DNA of 61,736 bases from NCBI RefSeq assembly GCF_001949145.1, contig NW_019091362.1:9467524-9529259 (forward strand), given 5' to 3'. Origin of the DNA: Acanthaster planci. Lineage: Eukaryota > Echinodermata > Asteroidea > Valvatida > Acanthasteridae. The translations under genes and the position numbers were made by a program. The notes under the pieces are model-generated. The model saw only the letters and a list, made by a program, of their open reading frames with translations, ran no database searches and was not told where the DNA came from. Shown here piece by piece: positions 47,971 through 59,014 of the stretch (its first letter is position 1; the number at the start of each line of letters is the position of its first letter).

Positions 47971-50900
47971 GCACGTGCAATGTCTGAATTACGTTTGAAG
48001 GCATGAAGCAGTCTGTATATCGTTCCTCTGTAGTAATTAGTCGAAGCCCTTCCGCAAAAGCGGCCTTGGTCCATGTGGAATAACCACACAAAGTAGGCCT
48101 ACATCGAATGCGTGAGCGAGTGTGGCAAAATTCAGGCTGCGACGATTTCGATATTACTCTGTCCAATCTTCGTCTTGCGGATGGGAACAAATTTTGTTGA
48201 AAGCTTGGCTGACTCTTCTTGTTTCGAACCGAAAGAACATAATCGACCACAAAAAAATACATCTTGAAAATAGTTCACGGTACCCGCTGCTTCACCTGAC
48301 TCGGACCCGCCAGCCGACCCCGGCAAGCTCGCAAGCTCTCTGACAAGCACTGAGCATACAGAGTTTATTAATATATACGTCGGGTAAGGGCCCCCCAAAA
48401 AACCGTTATATAAATTAACATCTCCCCAATGCAAAATTACATCTAGAAAATAATCGACCCAGGTTAACAAGTTACGCATTAACTTTTGAGTCATTAAAGC
48501 GTACAATCCTTGGGCTGATTGTCCACTTTTCACTCGGCAAGCTACTAGTAGTCTGGCACCGCAACTGTTTGTCTTGGTCAAAACATGCTCCTTTGAATGC
48601 ATTAGGAGCAACTTCACCAGTGTAAGTAAAAGTAACTATCCTGTAGAAGTCGCTCATACATGCATCACTTTATCACATCATTCTCAAATTCAAGCAACTG
48701 GAATCGACACTTTTGATTGACTCACGGTACATCCATCTTCCCTATTTTACTTATCACGTACCAAAGTCAGTATGTACAGACTATGGTTGAATGAATGACC
48801 TTCGAATGACCTGCTACATGTCGTTGGTTCACATCGGCCAGAGAGTGACAATACCAGCACAGTAAACTGGGGCGGACCCACTCTCCTGATAATGCCCAGA
48901 CGCCGTACCCTAGAGCACGCGGCCACCGAAACATATCAGACAAAGACAGTACACAGGCCTAGCGAAGCACGGCACGGCCTACTGATGACCGGAGGAGTCA
49001 TCGCGTCGCTTTTTACGCCCCATCGAACATTTTGACAAAAATACTTCTGGGGAGTTGGAAGTTCTCTCTGTAGTTTTTTTAGGCCAAGGTTTTCCTCCAT
49101 ATTGAAAAACAAAAATTGTAATGAACCGGTACCAAACACACGATTGATTCTCGTATTTGGCTCAGTCTGAATAAACTTGTCCTTATTTTGTCCTAGAAGG
49201 TTGAACACGGCCATTCTGCAGGCAGGGTGGCAGAACAAGCTGTTATTTATGTTTGACAATCTCGCCACAGGTAGTTTTGTTAAAACTATCCTCAGAAAGT
49301 GTCCTCACCAGCATCCAGCATACGTGTTTTACTTGTAACAAGCATACAAGTTTTCTCACTGTTTACGGCTCATATGCTACTGTCATTGAAAAGTTCTCAC
49401 CATACCGATAATGGCGGGTGTGTCAAACGTGCCGTCTAGCTTTACATACATTTGCGCATGTATAAACTGATTTTGCATCTAGTCGTGTGCAACATGCAAA
49501 CATTTCTGGGCAAGAAGATGGATTCCAGAGAGGTTCATCTTTTAGACTTGACGGTTTCCTCACGAGCTGAATATTTACAAACAAGTGTCCTTTCGAGATA
49601 GAAATTAGGGGTAGTATTGGGATGTCTGCATGTTTTTACAGTTTAAGAGTGTTTCAGGAGGTGATGTTATTTATATTAGTATGTTTTTAGAAACATTTTA
49701 TTCGTGTAATCTTTTCGTTCTGAGATTATATTTTTTATTTCCTTAGGTTTTCTGTTTATGTAATTGTACTTTCTGTCACAATTTTCCTAACTTTTGTTTA
49801 ATCATTCATCAAAATGCAGGATCGGGACCCACTCTTAAAAAAGCTATAAAGAAAAAAACAGAAGTTCCGTAAACTTTCCCAATTTTTAACCGAAGAATTT
49901 GTTTTGTTCTGTGAATGGACCACTCTGTGTCTCACAGCAATTGAACAGAAGATTCAGAAGTCATCTTCTCACAGGCAGTTTTCTGACAAATTTTCTGCAA
50001 ATTTGATTTGTTTGAAGTTGTGGTTACACATAGTACGGTGTCCTTTTGATTACTTTTGTATAAAACCCTTTAAAGAATAATTTTCCCGAAAGCACCTTTA
50101 GACATTCTCTTAAACAGACAAACGAAGAGAACAATGATGTTACCACACAATCAATAAGTAAACTTGCCATTTATTCTTCGTTATTAAAACTCTCTGCAAA
50201 ATTGTCGTAGAAAACAAGAATTATATTTACACGACCTTCCTCGGGCCAAATTCCATAAAATGTACAATGGATGGCCGGCAAAGGGCCCTGACTCGACCAG
50301 CCAAGCTGGCTTTGTCAGAGCCAGGTACAAAAATAAACTTTCAGTTTTGACTGTGACAATCGCGTTTAACAACGCACACCAGACATTTTTACCACACAGC
50401 GCACTTCCTTTGCAATTCATCGCCAAGAATTGGTCAAACCGCGGTGGAACCCTTTTGTTTTGCAACAAGTCATTCGTAGAAGTTTGGCGAAAACCATTCA
50501 TTTCGTGTTCTCTTCTATTTTTCGTTAAAAACCTCAAATCAAGTCTTGCAGTAATATCTCATGAATATTCAGGATATCGAGGAGCAACATCGTAACAAGC
50601 AAGCATATCTCGGTAGGCTAGAAAGTGCTCATGACACATCAACGCAGTATCCTACATCTTAACCGGTAAAATGAAATTAAGAATTCCCCCAAACCTGAAC
50701 ATAGGTGAAAGAAGTCAAAGCGAATACCCCAGTGAACAGCAGCATAATTATAATATACTTATGGATAGCACACTCACTGGTCAAGCACCAATGTCTAAAT
50801 AGTTCCCTAGTGTTCACCAAATTAAGCAAAACTGATCCCTCAGTCTAGAACAATTTTGGTTAGAACAGGTACAAAAACCTAGAATACAGCAAAAGCTTAT

Positions 50901-51704
50901 GATGGCAGTTCAGAAATCAAATTTCTCCATTCCTGATGAATGGCTTCAATCAACAAATGAACAGATTATTTCTAAAAACGAAAAAATGGGAATTTAGAAC
51001 TTAGAAATCACAAATATATTATTTGTATTATAGAAAAATATTTCACGAAGCAATGCTTTTTCAAACGGAAATGTGAAGGCTAAATAAAGGTACACTACAG
51101 TGTCTTTAAATGCTGATACAGCGGCTAATGTGACCATAGTTCCTCTAAACATATGGTAAAATCAAGAACTTTTCTATTACTTGCGATACAGATAGAAAAC
51201 AATACGATTAAGAATTTCTCTTGCAGTAACGAGGCTGTCTCTCTCTCTCTCTGTACAAAATAATATTTTTACAATCTTCAGGATATCTACAAACATTGGA
51301 AGGCACGCAGAAAATGCAAGCAACAGGCACTTCATAAATTGTCCACTTTTTTACAAAAAGGAATTACACCGGTAAATAGTTGTAGAGACGCACAGTTTCT
51401 TGAGGGCTTGTGGAATGGAATGAGTTAAGTAAGATTCGCCCAAATAAAACTCTAGTAAGGTTTGTCCCAATCTTGTTCTCCCTCGTATTTTATTCCATCA
51501 TGTCTTAAGCCTATAATTACAGAAAAATTTGGTAGAAACGCGTGACACAAACGAAGGAGCTGAAGAGAGAATTAATTTGGAGTCCCTTTTTAGAAAATCT
51601 TACACTAAAAATTAGCCTTTTTTCTGTTACGAAAAAAAGGAAGCGGTGCATACATGTACATGTCAATATCTTGAGCTCCGTCTGCCGTGCCTGCCCGTTG
51701 ATAC
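47971..51704. other. Gene-poor stretch
   Basis: No supported gene. A short CT-dinucleotide microsatellite lies at 51238-51252. If 51705-51837 is a true first exon, later exons of that gene should lie in this stretch or further left, but I could not identify any. Confidence 0.4.
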
Positions 51705-51837
51705 CAGCACAATCATGAGCGGTGTATTGCACCACGCAGGCCCCGTGATTCATTCCACGCGCTCCCGGTGGATTTTCTTTGTTCGAAGCGGCCGTTTCCC
51801 GTGCGGTGGAAGGATTTGTTCGCTTTGGCTTGGCCAT
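51705..51837 (-). CDS. Possible first coding exon with a KEN-box degron; gene not recognised
   Basis: An ATG at 51835-51837 on the - strand opens a frame beginning MAKPKRT and containing SNKENPPGAR, about 45 residues before a possible donor (G|GTATCA) at 51704. KEN followed by Pro is a classic APC/C degron of cell-cycle proteins. Directly upstream is a CCAAT- and E2F-type promoter-like block. No family is recognised from the 45 residues; the donor is weak, and no second exon was found. This could equally be a chance ORF in a CpG-rich patch. Confidence 0.3.
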
Positions 51838-51877
51838 CGTGTTGTCCTCGCCGGTCCCTCCTGCCCAGTCCGCTGTG

Positions 51878-52023
51878 ATTGGCAGACCGGTGCGCCTGAC
51901 GCAAGACGTCGAGGGATCTCATTGGTCATATCTCCTGCGGGTCACGCCCTCTCCTGAAGGAAACAAGAGAAGGAAACTGTCTGGGTAAGTAAATGAGAAA
52001 CTTGATTGGCAGAAATTGGCGGG
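51878..52023 (-). promoter_or_regulatory. TATA-less promoter-like block: four CCAAT boxes and an E2F-like site
   Basis: CCAAT on the - strand at 51878-51882, 51921-51925, 52005-52009 and 52015-52019. CCCGCCAA (E2F-like) at 52016-52023 overlaps the last. A GACGTC word lies at 51905-51910. Repeated CCAAT boxes plus E2F is the usual pattern of G2/M and S-phase promoters, and the block sits immediately upstream of the KEN-containing ORF. Confidence 0.4.
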
Positions 52024-53394
52024 CAAGGGGTGAGCTTCATCGAGTGGAAAGTCAACGTCCAAAACGGACGAAGCACAGAACAAAGACATGGGTATCGATT
52101 CGACATTACAGCACCAATAAAGCTGCTGTAAACTTTTTTCCCGAAAAAGTGCAGTAAAAATGAAATATGACTAAAAAGACATCATTTACAATTGCATTAT
52201 ACAAAAGAAACTTTGATGCAAACCTAAAACAAATCTTTCTTTTGGGACTTCTTGGTTTCAAAACGCATGTGTCTCAACAAACATATATGTACTCGGTAGG
52301 AAACCGCGCTCACAACTTATTCGAAAATCTAAAATAGGTGTGAAACTATTTTGACAATGAATTTGATGATTTGTTTAATGAATGTGAAAAATCACATGGC
52401 CTAATGGGATTTATGCTCGTACAAAAAACAAATCTTGACCGATAATTAAAATACGTCAATCGCTAAAGTAACAAAACAGATACACCATACGACAAAATTT
52501 TGGATGAAGGTAGACGTTTAAACAATTTAAAATGACATCTTGTCATGCAAAGGTCCCTGAAAAGTCTAAATCAGTTGAGTTGCACTGCACTGATGATGAA
52601 GATAAGTTAATTTCTTTTTAGAAAAAAAGCGGTATCCCATCTTTGTGTACCTAATTACAGGTGAGAGTGCCATTTACAATTCCAATCAACCATGTTTTAA
52701 GACAAGAAATTATCATTTTTTTCCAAAAACACAAGATAATTTGCCGCCTGCCTTGTGTTCAAAGTTTCACGACCGCAACTGACATTTGTGCGGAACAAGG
52801 CATCGAGTGCCTACCGTCAAATTCATTTTTATGACCCATGGCGGCAGCCAACCGCACGCGCTAGGCCAGGGGCCAGAAAGTATGAATTTTGATTTAATAA
52901 CTACCGGCAACATTTGCACACGTGGATCCAGATTCTGCTCATGGAGAGGTGTTAACCACAGCTTTACACAACGTGAAAAACCCGGCGATATAAAGACAGT
53001 TTTATTAAGATTGACTGTTGGGCAGAGGTAATAAAATTATACGCTCGTGCCGTTTGTTTCACATCTGCCCGGTTGTGAGCCGGGCTCCTTTCCCAGATTA
53101 TGTCAGCTTCGTGCAACTATGAATCCTTTAGTGGTGGCGACGGGCTATTAAACATTACATAAGGCTAAATTTTGTAACAGGAAATTCAGTAAAGTATATG
53201 AAATAGATCTGCTAGCTAAACGAAAAAAGGCACATTTGCGCCAATGGAGAAAATGTGCATGTGTCATCAACCGCCAAAATCTCTGAAATTTTAAATTTTT
53301 CATCTGCAAAATCGTTTGTGTAACGTTCATTCTGCTTTAACATATCATAATTGCCGGTTTGATTGACTCACAGGATGGTCTTGTATTTAAAGAT
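52024..53394. other. Intergenic stretch
   Basis: AT-rich, no supported gene. An (ATTA)n run lies just beyond at 53401-53420. Confidence 0.5.
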
Positions 53395-53400
53395 TTTAAT
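53395..53400 (-). terminator. Candidate poly(A) signal (ATTAAA) for the ASCL gene
   Basis: ATTAAA on the - strand, 224 bp after the ASCL stop codon. It is the nearest standard hexamer variant I noticed; usage is not shown. Confidence 0.35.
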
Positions 53401-53623
53401 AAATAAATTAATTAATTAATTGAAGCAAATTCCAATTTCCTAATTTTTTTTAACGTTGAAATTCTAAGGGGTAATACTCAGCCCCACATCTTCGGGGGTA
53501 TCCATTTTAGAATTTTTTTTAAGTAGCCTACATTGCACTATCAAGCATAATCATACAAAACGCAAAGATATCAATACTTACCCAGTATTGTACACATGTA
53601 CATCAAGACACTTCTGAGCAAGA

Positions 53624-54142
53624 TCAAGCCATTGTAAACCAGTCTGTGAAATTGACAAGTTCTTCTTCTTCCGGGGTGAGCACCTCACTTCCCGAAGACT
53701 CAGGGGAATAGCTTGGGGAGGGGGAGCTGCTTGTCAGCGAGCAGGTAGGCGAGAGCGAGCCGTTGAACACGGCGTTCACCGCGTCGGTCTCGTCCAAAAG
53801 CTCCTGGAGCTGTTTGATATAGTCCACGGCCGAGCGCAGTGTCTCCACTTTGCTCATCTTCTTGTTGGCCGCGCCGTTGGGCAGCTGCTGGCGGAGGCTT
53901 GCGAAGCCCAGGTTGACCAGCTTGACTCTGTTCCGCTCCCGCTCGTTCCGCCGGGCGACGGCCACCGGTGGAGTTTGCTGCAAATAGTTGAAGTGAATTC
54001 GCCGCTTGCAGCGCACGAGCTCGGGCTGGGACGGGTCCGATCGGTCCAGCCGCCTCTTTGTGACGCGCTTCGGCAGTGTCGAGCTGACTTCGTTCACCAG
54101 CTGTTGAACGGCCTGTTGGAGAATTTTCTGCGAGTTTTCCAT
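53624..54142 (-). CDS. ASCL1: Achaete-scute family bHLH transcription factor, complete, single exon
   Basis: A proneural factor that pairs with E-proteins on CANNTG E-boxes to start neural differentiation. 172 aa from ATG 54142 to TGA 53624. ELVRCKRR (41-48) and the bHLH follow: basic region [13 protein letters not shown] (62-74) with the DNA-contacting E68 and R71, helix 1 to about 87, loop [11 protein letters not shown], helix 2 [20 protein letters not shown] to about 118. A Ser/Pro-rich tail leads to [15 protein letters not shown] (155-169), the family's C-terminal motif, here with a three-residue TMA extension. It lacks the long Gln/Ala tracts of the vertebrate protein. Group A ASCL1/2-type by the loop and C-terminus. 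No intron, as usual for the family. Confidence 0.97.
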   Translation of the reverse strand: MENSQKILQQAVQQLVNEVSSTLPKRVTKRRLDRSDPSQPELVRCKRRIHFNYLQQTPPVAVARRNERERNRVKLVNLGFASLRQQLPNGAANKKMSKVETLRSAVDYIKQLQELLDETDAVNAVFNGSLSPTCSLTSSSPSPSYSPESSGSEVLTPEEEELVNFTDWFTMA

Positions 54143-54310
54143 GGTGCTCGGACTCTGTGCCCAAAAGTTCTGAGTTCGGAAAAACTGATCGACTTCCGAA
54201 GAAAGAATTTGTCAAAAAGTTTGGCGAAAAAGTTGGTCTGGGGGTCCAGTCTGGTCCGGGAAGAGTGTACGGGTGAATCAGTTTGGCCCACAAGGGGATA
54301 ACTCGTTGCC

Positions 54311-54317
54311 TATATAG
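54311..54317 (-). promoter_or_regulatory. TATA box of the ASCL gene
   Basis: CTATATA-type box on the - strand about 170 bp upstream of the ATG, which would place transcription start near 54285 and give a 5' UTR of about 140 bp. Confidence 0.6.
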
Positions 54318-54459
54318 TTTGATGGCGCTCCCTGCCGAAATAAGTCCCACCCACTTGCACCCCTATATGGAACACCGTGCACCCCTCCACGATACGCTCG
54401 TGCGGCTTGAATAGAACTTGAAGCTCATTAAAGTCTTGTCGCGTCCTGTCGCGTGAGTT

Positions 54460-54467
54460 ATTTGCAT
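54460..54467 (+). promoter_or_regulatory. Octamer (ATTTGCAT) upstream of ASCL
   Basis: An exact POU-factor octamer about 150 bp upstream of the TATA box, within ATTTGCATATGAAT. POU factors (for example Brn-type with Sox) regulate proneural genes in animals, so the position is suggestive. Binding is not shown. Confidence 0.35.
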
Positions 54468-57400
54468 ATGAATGGCAATTCGCCAGTGGGATTACTCCTG
54501 GCCGAGCCACAAAGGGATGTTTATCTAAATTTGGGGACCGCCAAAGTTCCCCAAAGTGTCACTCACGGGGCGCTCACGTGGGCCCGACATTGCCACTGGT
54601 GATTGAACAGCCACTAGAACAGAGCCCATGGTAAGGTGAGGGTACCCAAGCACATAATACTCACCCAGCCAGGCAGGTCGCCTGGGCCCAAGGATTTATC
54701 AAATCTTGGGTACAAAAGGGGGCTATTGTTACCAGCGGCATTGTTCACTTTCTTTTGACACACCTTTAAAATGTATTCATTCACCGGTAACTCGGCGGTA
54801 TGTGCACTTAATTAGCCACAACTCAGCGAGGTCTGGTCTTTCTATACAGTCCCTGCAGTTTTTGCTGTCGAGGCATAGAGAATTTCTGCCGGCCACCGTT
54901 AACTTCACCGACTTTCTAGGAACTTTGTCGTTCATCGTCTGGTTCCCAATCACACAGTTTCAGTCCTACCCATCCTTACGCTGTAACTGCCTTTGTATAC
55001 CGTACAATCACTGGAGCACATACTTTTAACTCGTACCGGCGAAGTTCGGAAAATTTCTAAAACATCTGCTACATAAATAAAGTGAATACACATCCTCTGG
55101 TAAACAGCAAGTCATTTTTGTCAAACAAATTACACCACAAAACTTTATAAATTCACTGGTTTGTTTGAAATATGAAGTGCATTTTGGACATACACGAATA
55201 TTTTGAGATTGGCAGATCTTCTGTGAACTTCATTGTTACAGGCATCGCTAATACAGGTATAAATAAAGCAGTGACCTGGTAGGCACCGCCCCTATTGGCT
55301 TAATCATAATCAGTCGCGTGTGGAGGAAACACAGCCGACCAATCGCAGCGCTCCACCTAGGTGACCTTGCAAATCGTTTACAAAGCCCTTGCACGTGCGT
55401 ACTCTTTTTTTTGTCTGAGAAGGGTATGAAAAGATACGGGGATAACCAGGTAGCAGTTTGGTGGCGTCACTACCTTGGTGTAAAACGGCCTTGCAGATAA
55501 TTTTGTTTGCTCAAGAAAAAATACCTTGACCCTCTTTTTTCAGCAAAGTAGTTTTAAAGACAAAATCTCGAACTTGTTTATCCAAGTCTATGTATCCTGA
55601 GCCTTCCGCAATGCCTTTGGATATTTGTTTATCTGAAAATGTTCCTTACACTGTTCTTCACAATTAATGGACGTTCAGTTATTTAAATACAAGTATGGAA
55701 AATCTACACCTGCTATTTGACATACACATGACACTGCCACACACAGAAATATTTTCATTTATAGTTTCGAGCACACGTTTGTTTCACCTACGAACGTGAT
55801 AGTTTTCACGTAGGCACGTGAAAAAAAAAACACATGGCCATGTGATTTTAGGAGGAGACAAAATTTCTTTGAGAAATTTGCACGCTTGTTTTGTTAAGAA
55901 AATAAAATTTGGTCTGAAACTGGCACATCTCATCATTATATGAACTGGTGAATATGCGGTGACGAGTTCTTGTAAATGTTGCAGTTAATCCAATCAAATA
56001 TACCACTTCCGACATCTCTTGCAGTACGTGAATCACAACGCATATAAGCAAAATAGTCTTCGAAGGTCCATTTCTGGGGAAAAAACCCTGCCCGCAGTCA
56101 ACTGAAAACTTTCAGTGAAATGAGGTATTCATTAGATTGCTCGTTAAAAATCATCCGAGTGATAAAATAGCATGCTAAGCCCTTTAATCCTCAGCAATTT
56201 TCTGGGCACTCACACTTTAGGCTATAGCTCACTCCCTGAAAGGCTTCTTGGTAAAATGCCAAGTACATGACGAAAGCCATACCAGACCAAGGCTTGTTTT
56301 CTTCACATCGCAGCCTGAGCATATAGCGCCCTCTAAAACTAGTTCGCTTTGGGTCTTAATTTAACTCGAAGTCCATAGTCTGCAACTATTACAGTCAATT
56401 AACCGTTTACGTTCGATTTAACCTGCAGCACGATTAGAACACAGGTAAATTTATTGATATCACATTGCCATTTCTGTCGATATTTCCAGTGATCTGGAAA
56501 CGGTCCGGGTGGCAAGGCTTCGTATCCAAAAGTTTGAAACGGGATAGCTTCGGACAATTCCGTGGATTTTCAAATTACGAGTCTCAGCTGACTCCCAGTA
56601 CTCTTGTACGTGTCGATTGAAGCCACTGGCATTCATCTTACCGCGCCAAATACATGTACAATGGAGATAGAGCCTTTGTATTACTTTTGTAATCAGCATG
56701 GTAAGACAGCTCCCAGTTGCTTCAATGACCTATTTGGACTAATTAAAAGCATTACAAGTCATCCCTTTTGACTTCCTTGACCGCTCATGTGGCTTGGCCA
56801 CCAGATTATCCGAGTCCCTAATAAAGCGCGCCCTCTTTTGACTGCAGTGCTCCTGGCAAATAGAAGAAAGCAGAGTTATTTTTTTTGTCCCTGCCGACTC
56901 CATACACAAGGCTATGGGTGGGTAGTCTCACTCCCAGACTAAAAGATTAAGACTAATTCAAGAGACATCTCAAGTCTGGTAGACGCCAGGTTACATGACT
57001 TAAAAGGGGGGGGGTTGGAATTCTTTCCGTTTCCAAAATTTTCCAAAATCGTTCGACGCTTTGATAATCTGTCCCGTTAACGTTCGAGTAGTGTCTTCAA
57101 TAATCACAAATGTGGGCGTGTAGATATCGCTTTTCTCGGCAGATACTCCAACATGCATTACATTTAAAAAGAAAAAAATTCTCTGTATTATGAACTCCAA
57201 TTGATCTTTACTTTTCAACAACTATGATTATACCGACGAACGTGTGCGTGCTATGCCTAAAAATACTCTGGCGACACCTGCCTTCCCTCAATGTGTGGTA
57301 ACAGACGATTCACACTCCTGAAATAATCGGCAAACATCCCATCCTCTTTCTCAAATTCGACTCCTATATTTACACTTCAGCAGCTACGACTGCAGTAACA

Positions 57401-58516
57401 ATCGCTGCCAGTCACTTTTCATAGTATTGACCCGCGTCACTGTTCAAACTTTTCCTATCTGGATCAGGCTCAAAAAAATTTCGTTATATATCCTGAAGAA
57501 ACATCAGCCCATTCCTAAATCAGGTGAGGGCGTGGGTGCGTTCGAGCAGAGGCGATGTCTCTCATTTGCAGGAACATAATGAAACGCATTTGACATGACA
57601 CCTGAGGGCGCTGTTTATAAACTGTGCATCCCACGGACATAATGCCTGTGGTCCATCCCAGTAGAGCAATAAGAAGGTTCAAATGAAGAATTTAATACCG
57701 CACACATTATCTGAGGAACACAAACTGAGAATTGACAAAGGGGAAGGGGGAAGGCAGCCTAGGGGATCTGCTTCTGAAGGGGAGGAGATTATAGTAGGAT
57801 GCAACTGTTTACTCACGATGTGGAAAATAATATACCCTGAAACACCCTGATCCGTAGGCGGGATCCGGCATTTAAAAGGGGCACATCAAAATTAATGGTG
57901 TCACCAAAAATACGAGCGGGCATAATTTTAGTGAAAATTTAACACTGAGAACCCACAAAAAGGCAGAGGAGAAGTGTAAGCTATCACAACGATGAATAAT
58001 AATCGAAACAGAGCGTCGCTCTGGATGGGCTATGCTGAGGGATGTAGTGGAACGTGGAAATAAAAATATCATTATGAAAAACAAAGGAGAAGGTTCCATG
58101 GGAAAATACATGAGCTCTTAATTAAGATCAACATTGAATTGTGAAATGCATATGATTGCTCGTTCCCGTGAGAAACTTGTTTTGCATGGGTAATTCTGAC
58201 GTCACAGGACATGTGCTTGTATGTACATAAAGATTAGCAACGACGAAAATTGTATGGCTCTCTTCAGCGTTCACTAAAACACTAATCCAATGACCAATTC
58301 GGCAATAAACCAATATCCCCCAAACTGCAAATCTTTAAAGCATGCCGTGAAATCATAACTGATACGATGACGTTTCATTTAAATATTTTTTTAACAAGAA
58401 TTTACCGCTTGGTCACAATTTTCATTTTTTATTTATACATCTATTTGTATTTATTATAATGGTTCCTCCAGAAGCCACAATAGAATGATTTCAAAAGAAG
58501 TTTTCCCCAGTTCTAT
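54468..58516. other. ASCL upstream intergenic region
   Basis: No supported gene. A second promoter-like cluster (a GC box ACCGCCCC and two CCAAT boxes of opposite direction) occurs at about 55285-55345, without a coding exon beside it. Enhancers for ASCL would be expected here but cannot be defined from one sequence. Confidence 0.4.
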
Positions 58517-58522
58517 TTTATT
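58517..58522 (-). terminator. Candidate poly(A) signal (AATAAA) for the 633-aa gene
   Basis: AATAAA on the - strand about 490 bp downstream of the TAA at 59015. Consistent with the ORF ending in its last exon; not proof. Confidence 0.35.
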
Positions 58523-59014
58523 CTATTGTCGGGTTCTGCTTTTTAAGGTAGGACTACTTTTCCAGCTATAGAATTATCGCTGGGGTCAAACAAGACTGTC
58601 ACGGACTGCATAAGCTTAGGAAGAATCCTCTTTCGAAATACCTGCCAATAAAAACAGTATGTGAGGCACCATCGCTCTTTTGTTTGGTCCGTGAATGAAC
58701 GGTGCTCGGGGATGAACGTGAGAAACAGTCTACAAGCAGCTCCACAGCCTGCTCACCCCAAAGCAGACTGACAACACATCAGTTGTTAGAGTAGGATGGC
58801 AAGACGCGTCGAAAGACTCAAAGTGTCTGTTGCTGAATTCATATCTTCTGTCCATAAAAATGCACTTTAACATATGACCTGTTCAGAACACCCAGTCACA
58901 GTGTTTGAAGTAGTCTCAACCAACATAATTTTGGGTACAAGGTTGGAAATGAAGTTTTAAACACAGAGTCTCATATTACTGTTTGCAATTTCTGTTGTCA
59001 TCGGTTTTGTGTTT

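Noticed and set aside
48132-48617. 161-codon ORF on the - strand
   Set aside because: No domain, unsupported start, and composition like the surrounding non-coding DNA.
51779-51988. + strand ORF ending NKRRKLSG before a perfect GTAAGT donor at 51987
   Set aside because: No ATG in frame; the opposite strand has the ATG and the promoter elements. The donor is worth remembering if + strand transcripts appear.
53700-54350. 216-codon ORF on the - strand over ASCL
   Set aside because: A shadow frame of the GC-rich ASCL coding sequence; the bHLH frame is the real one.
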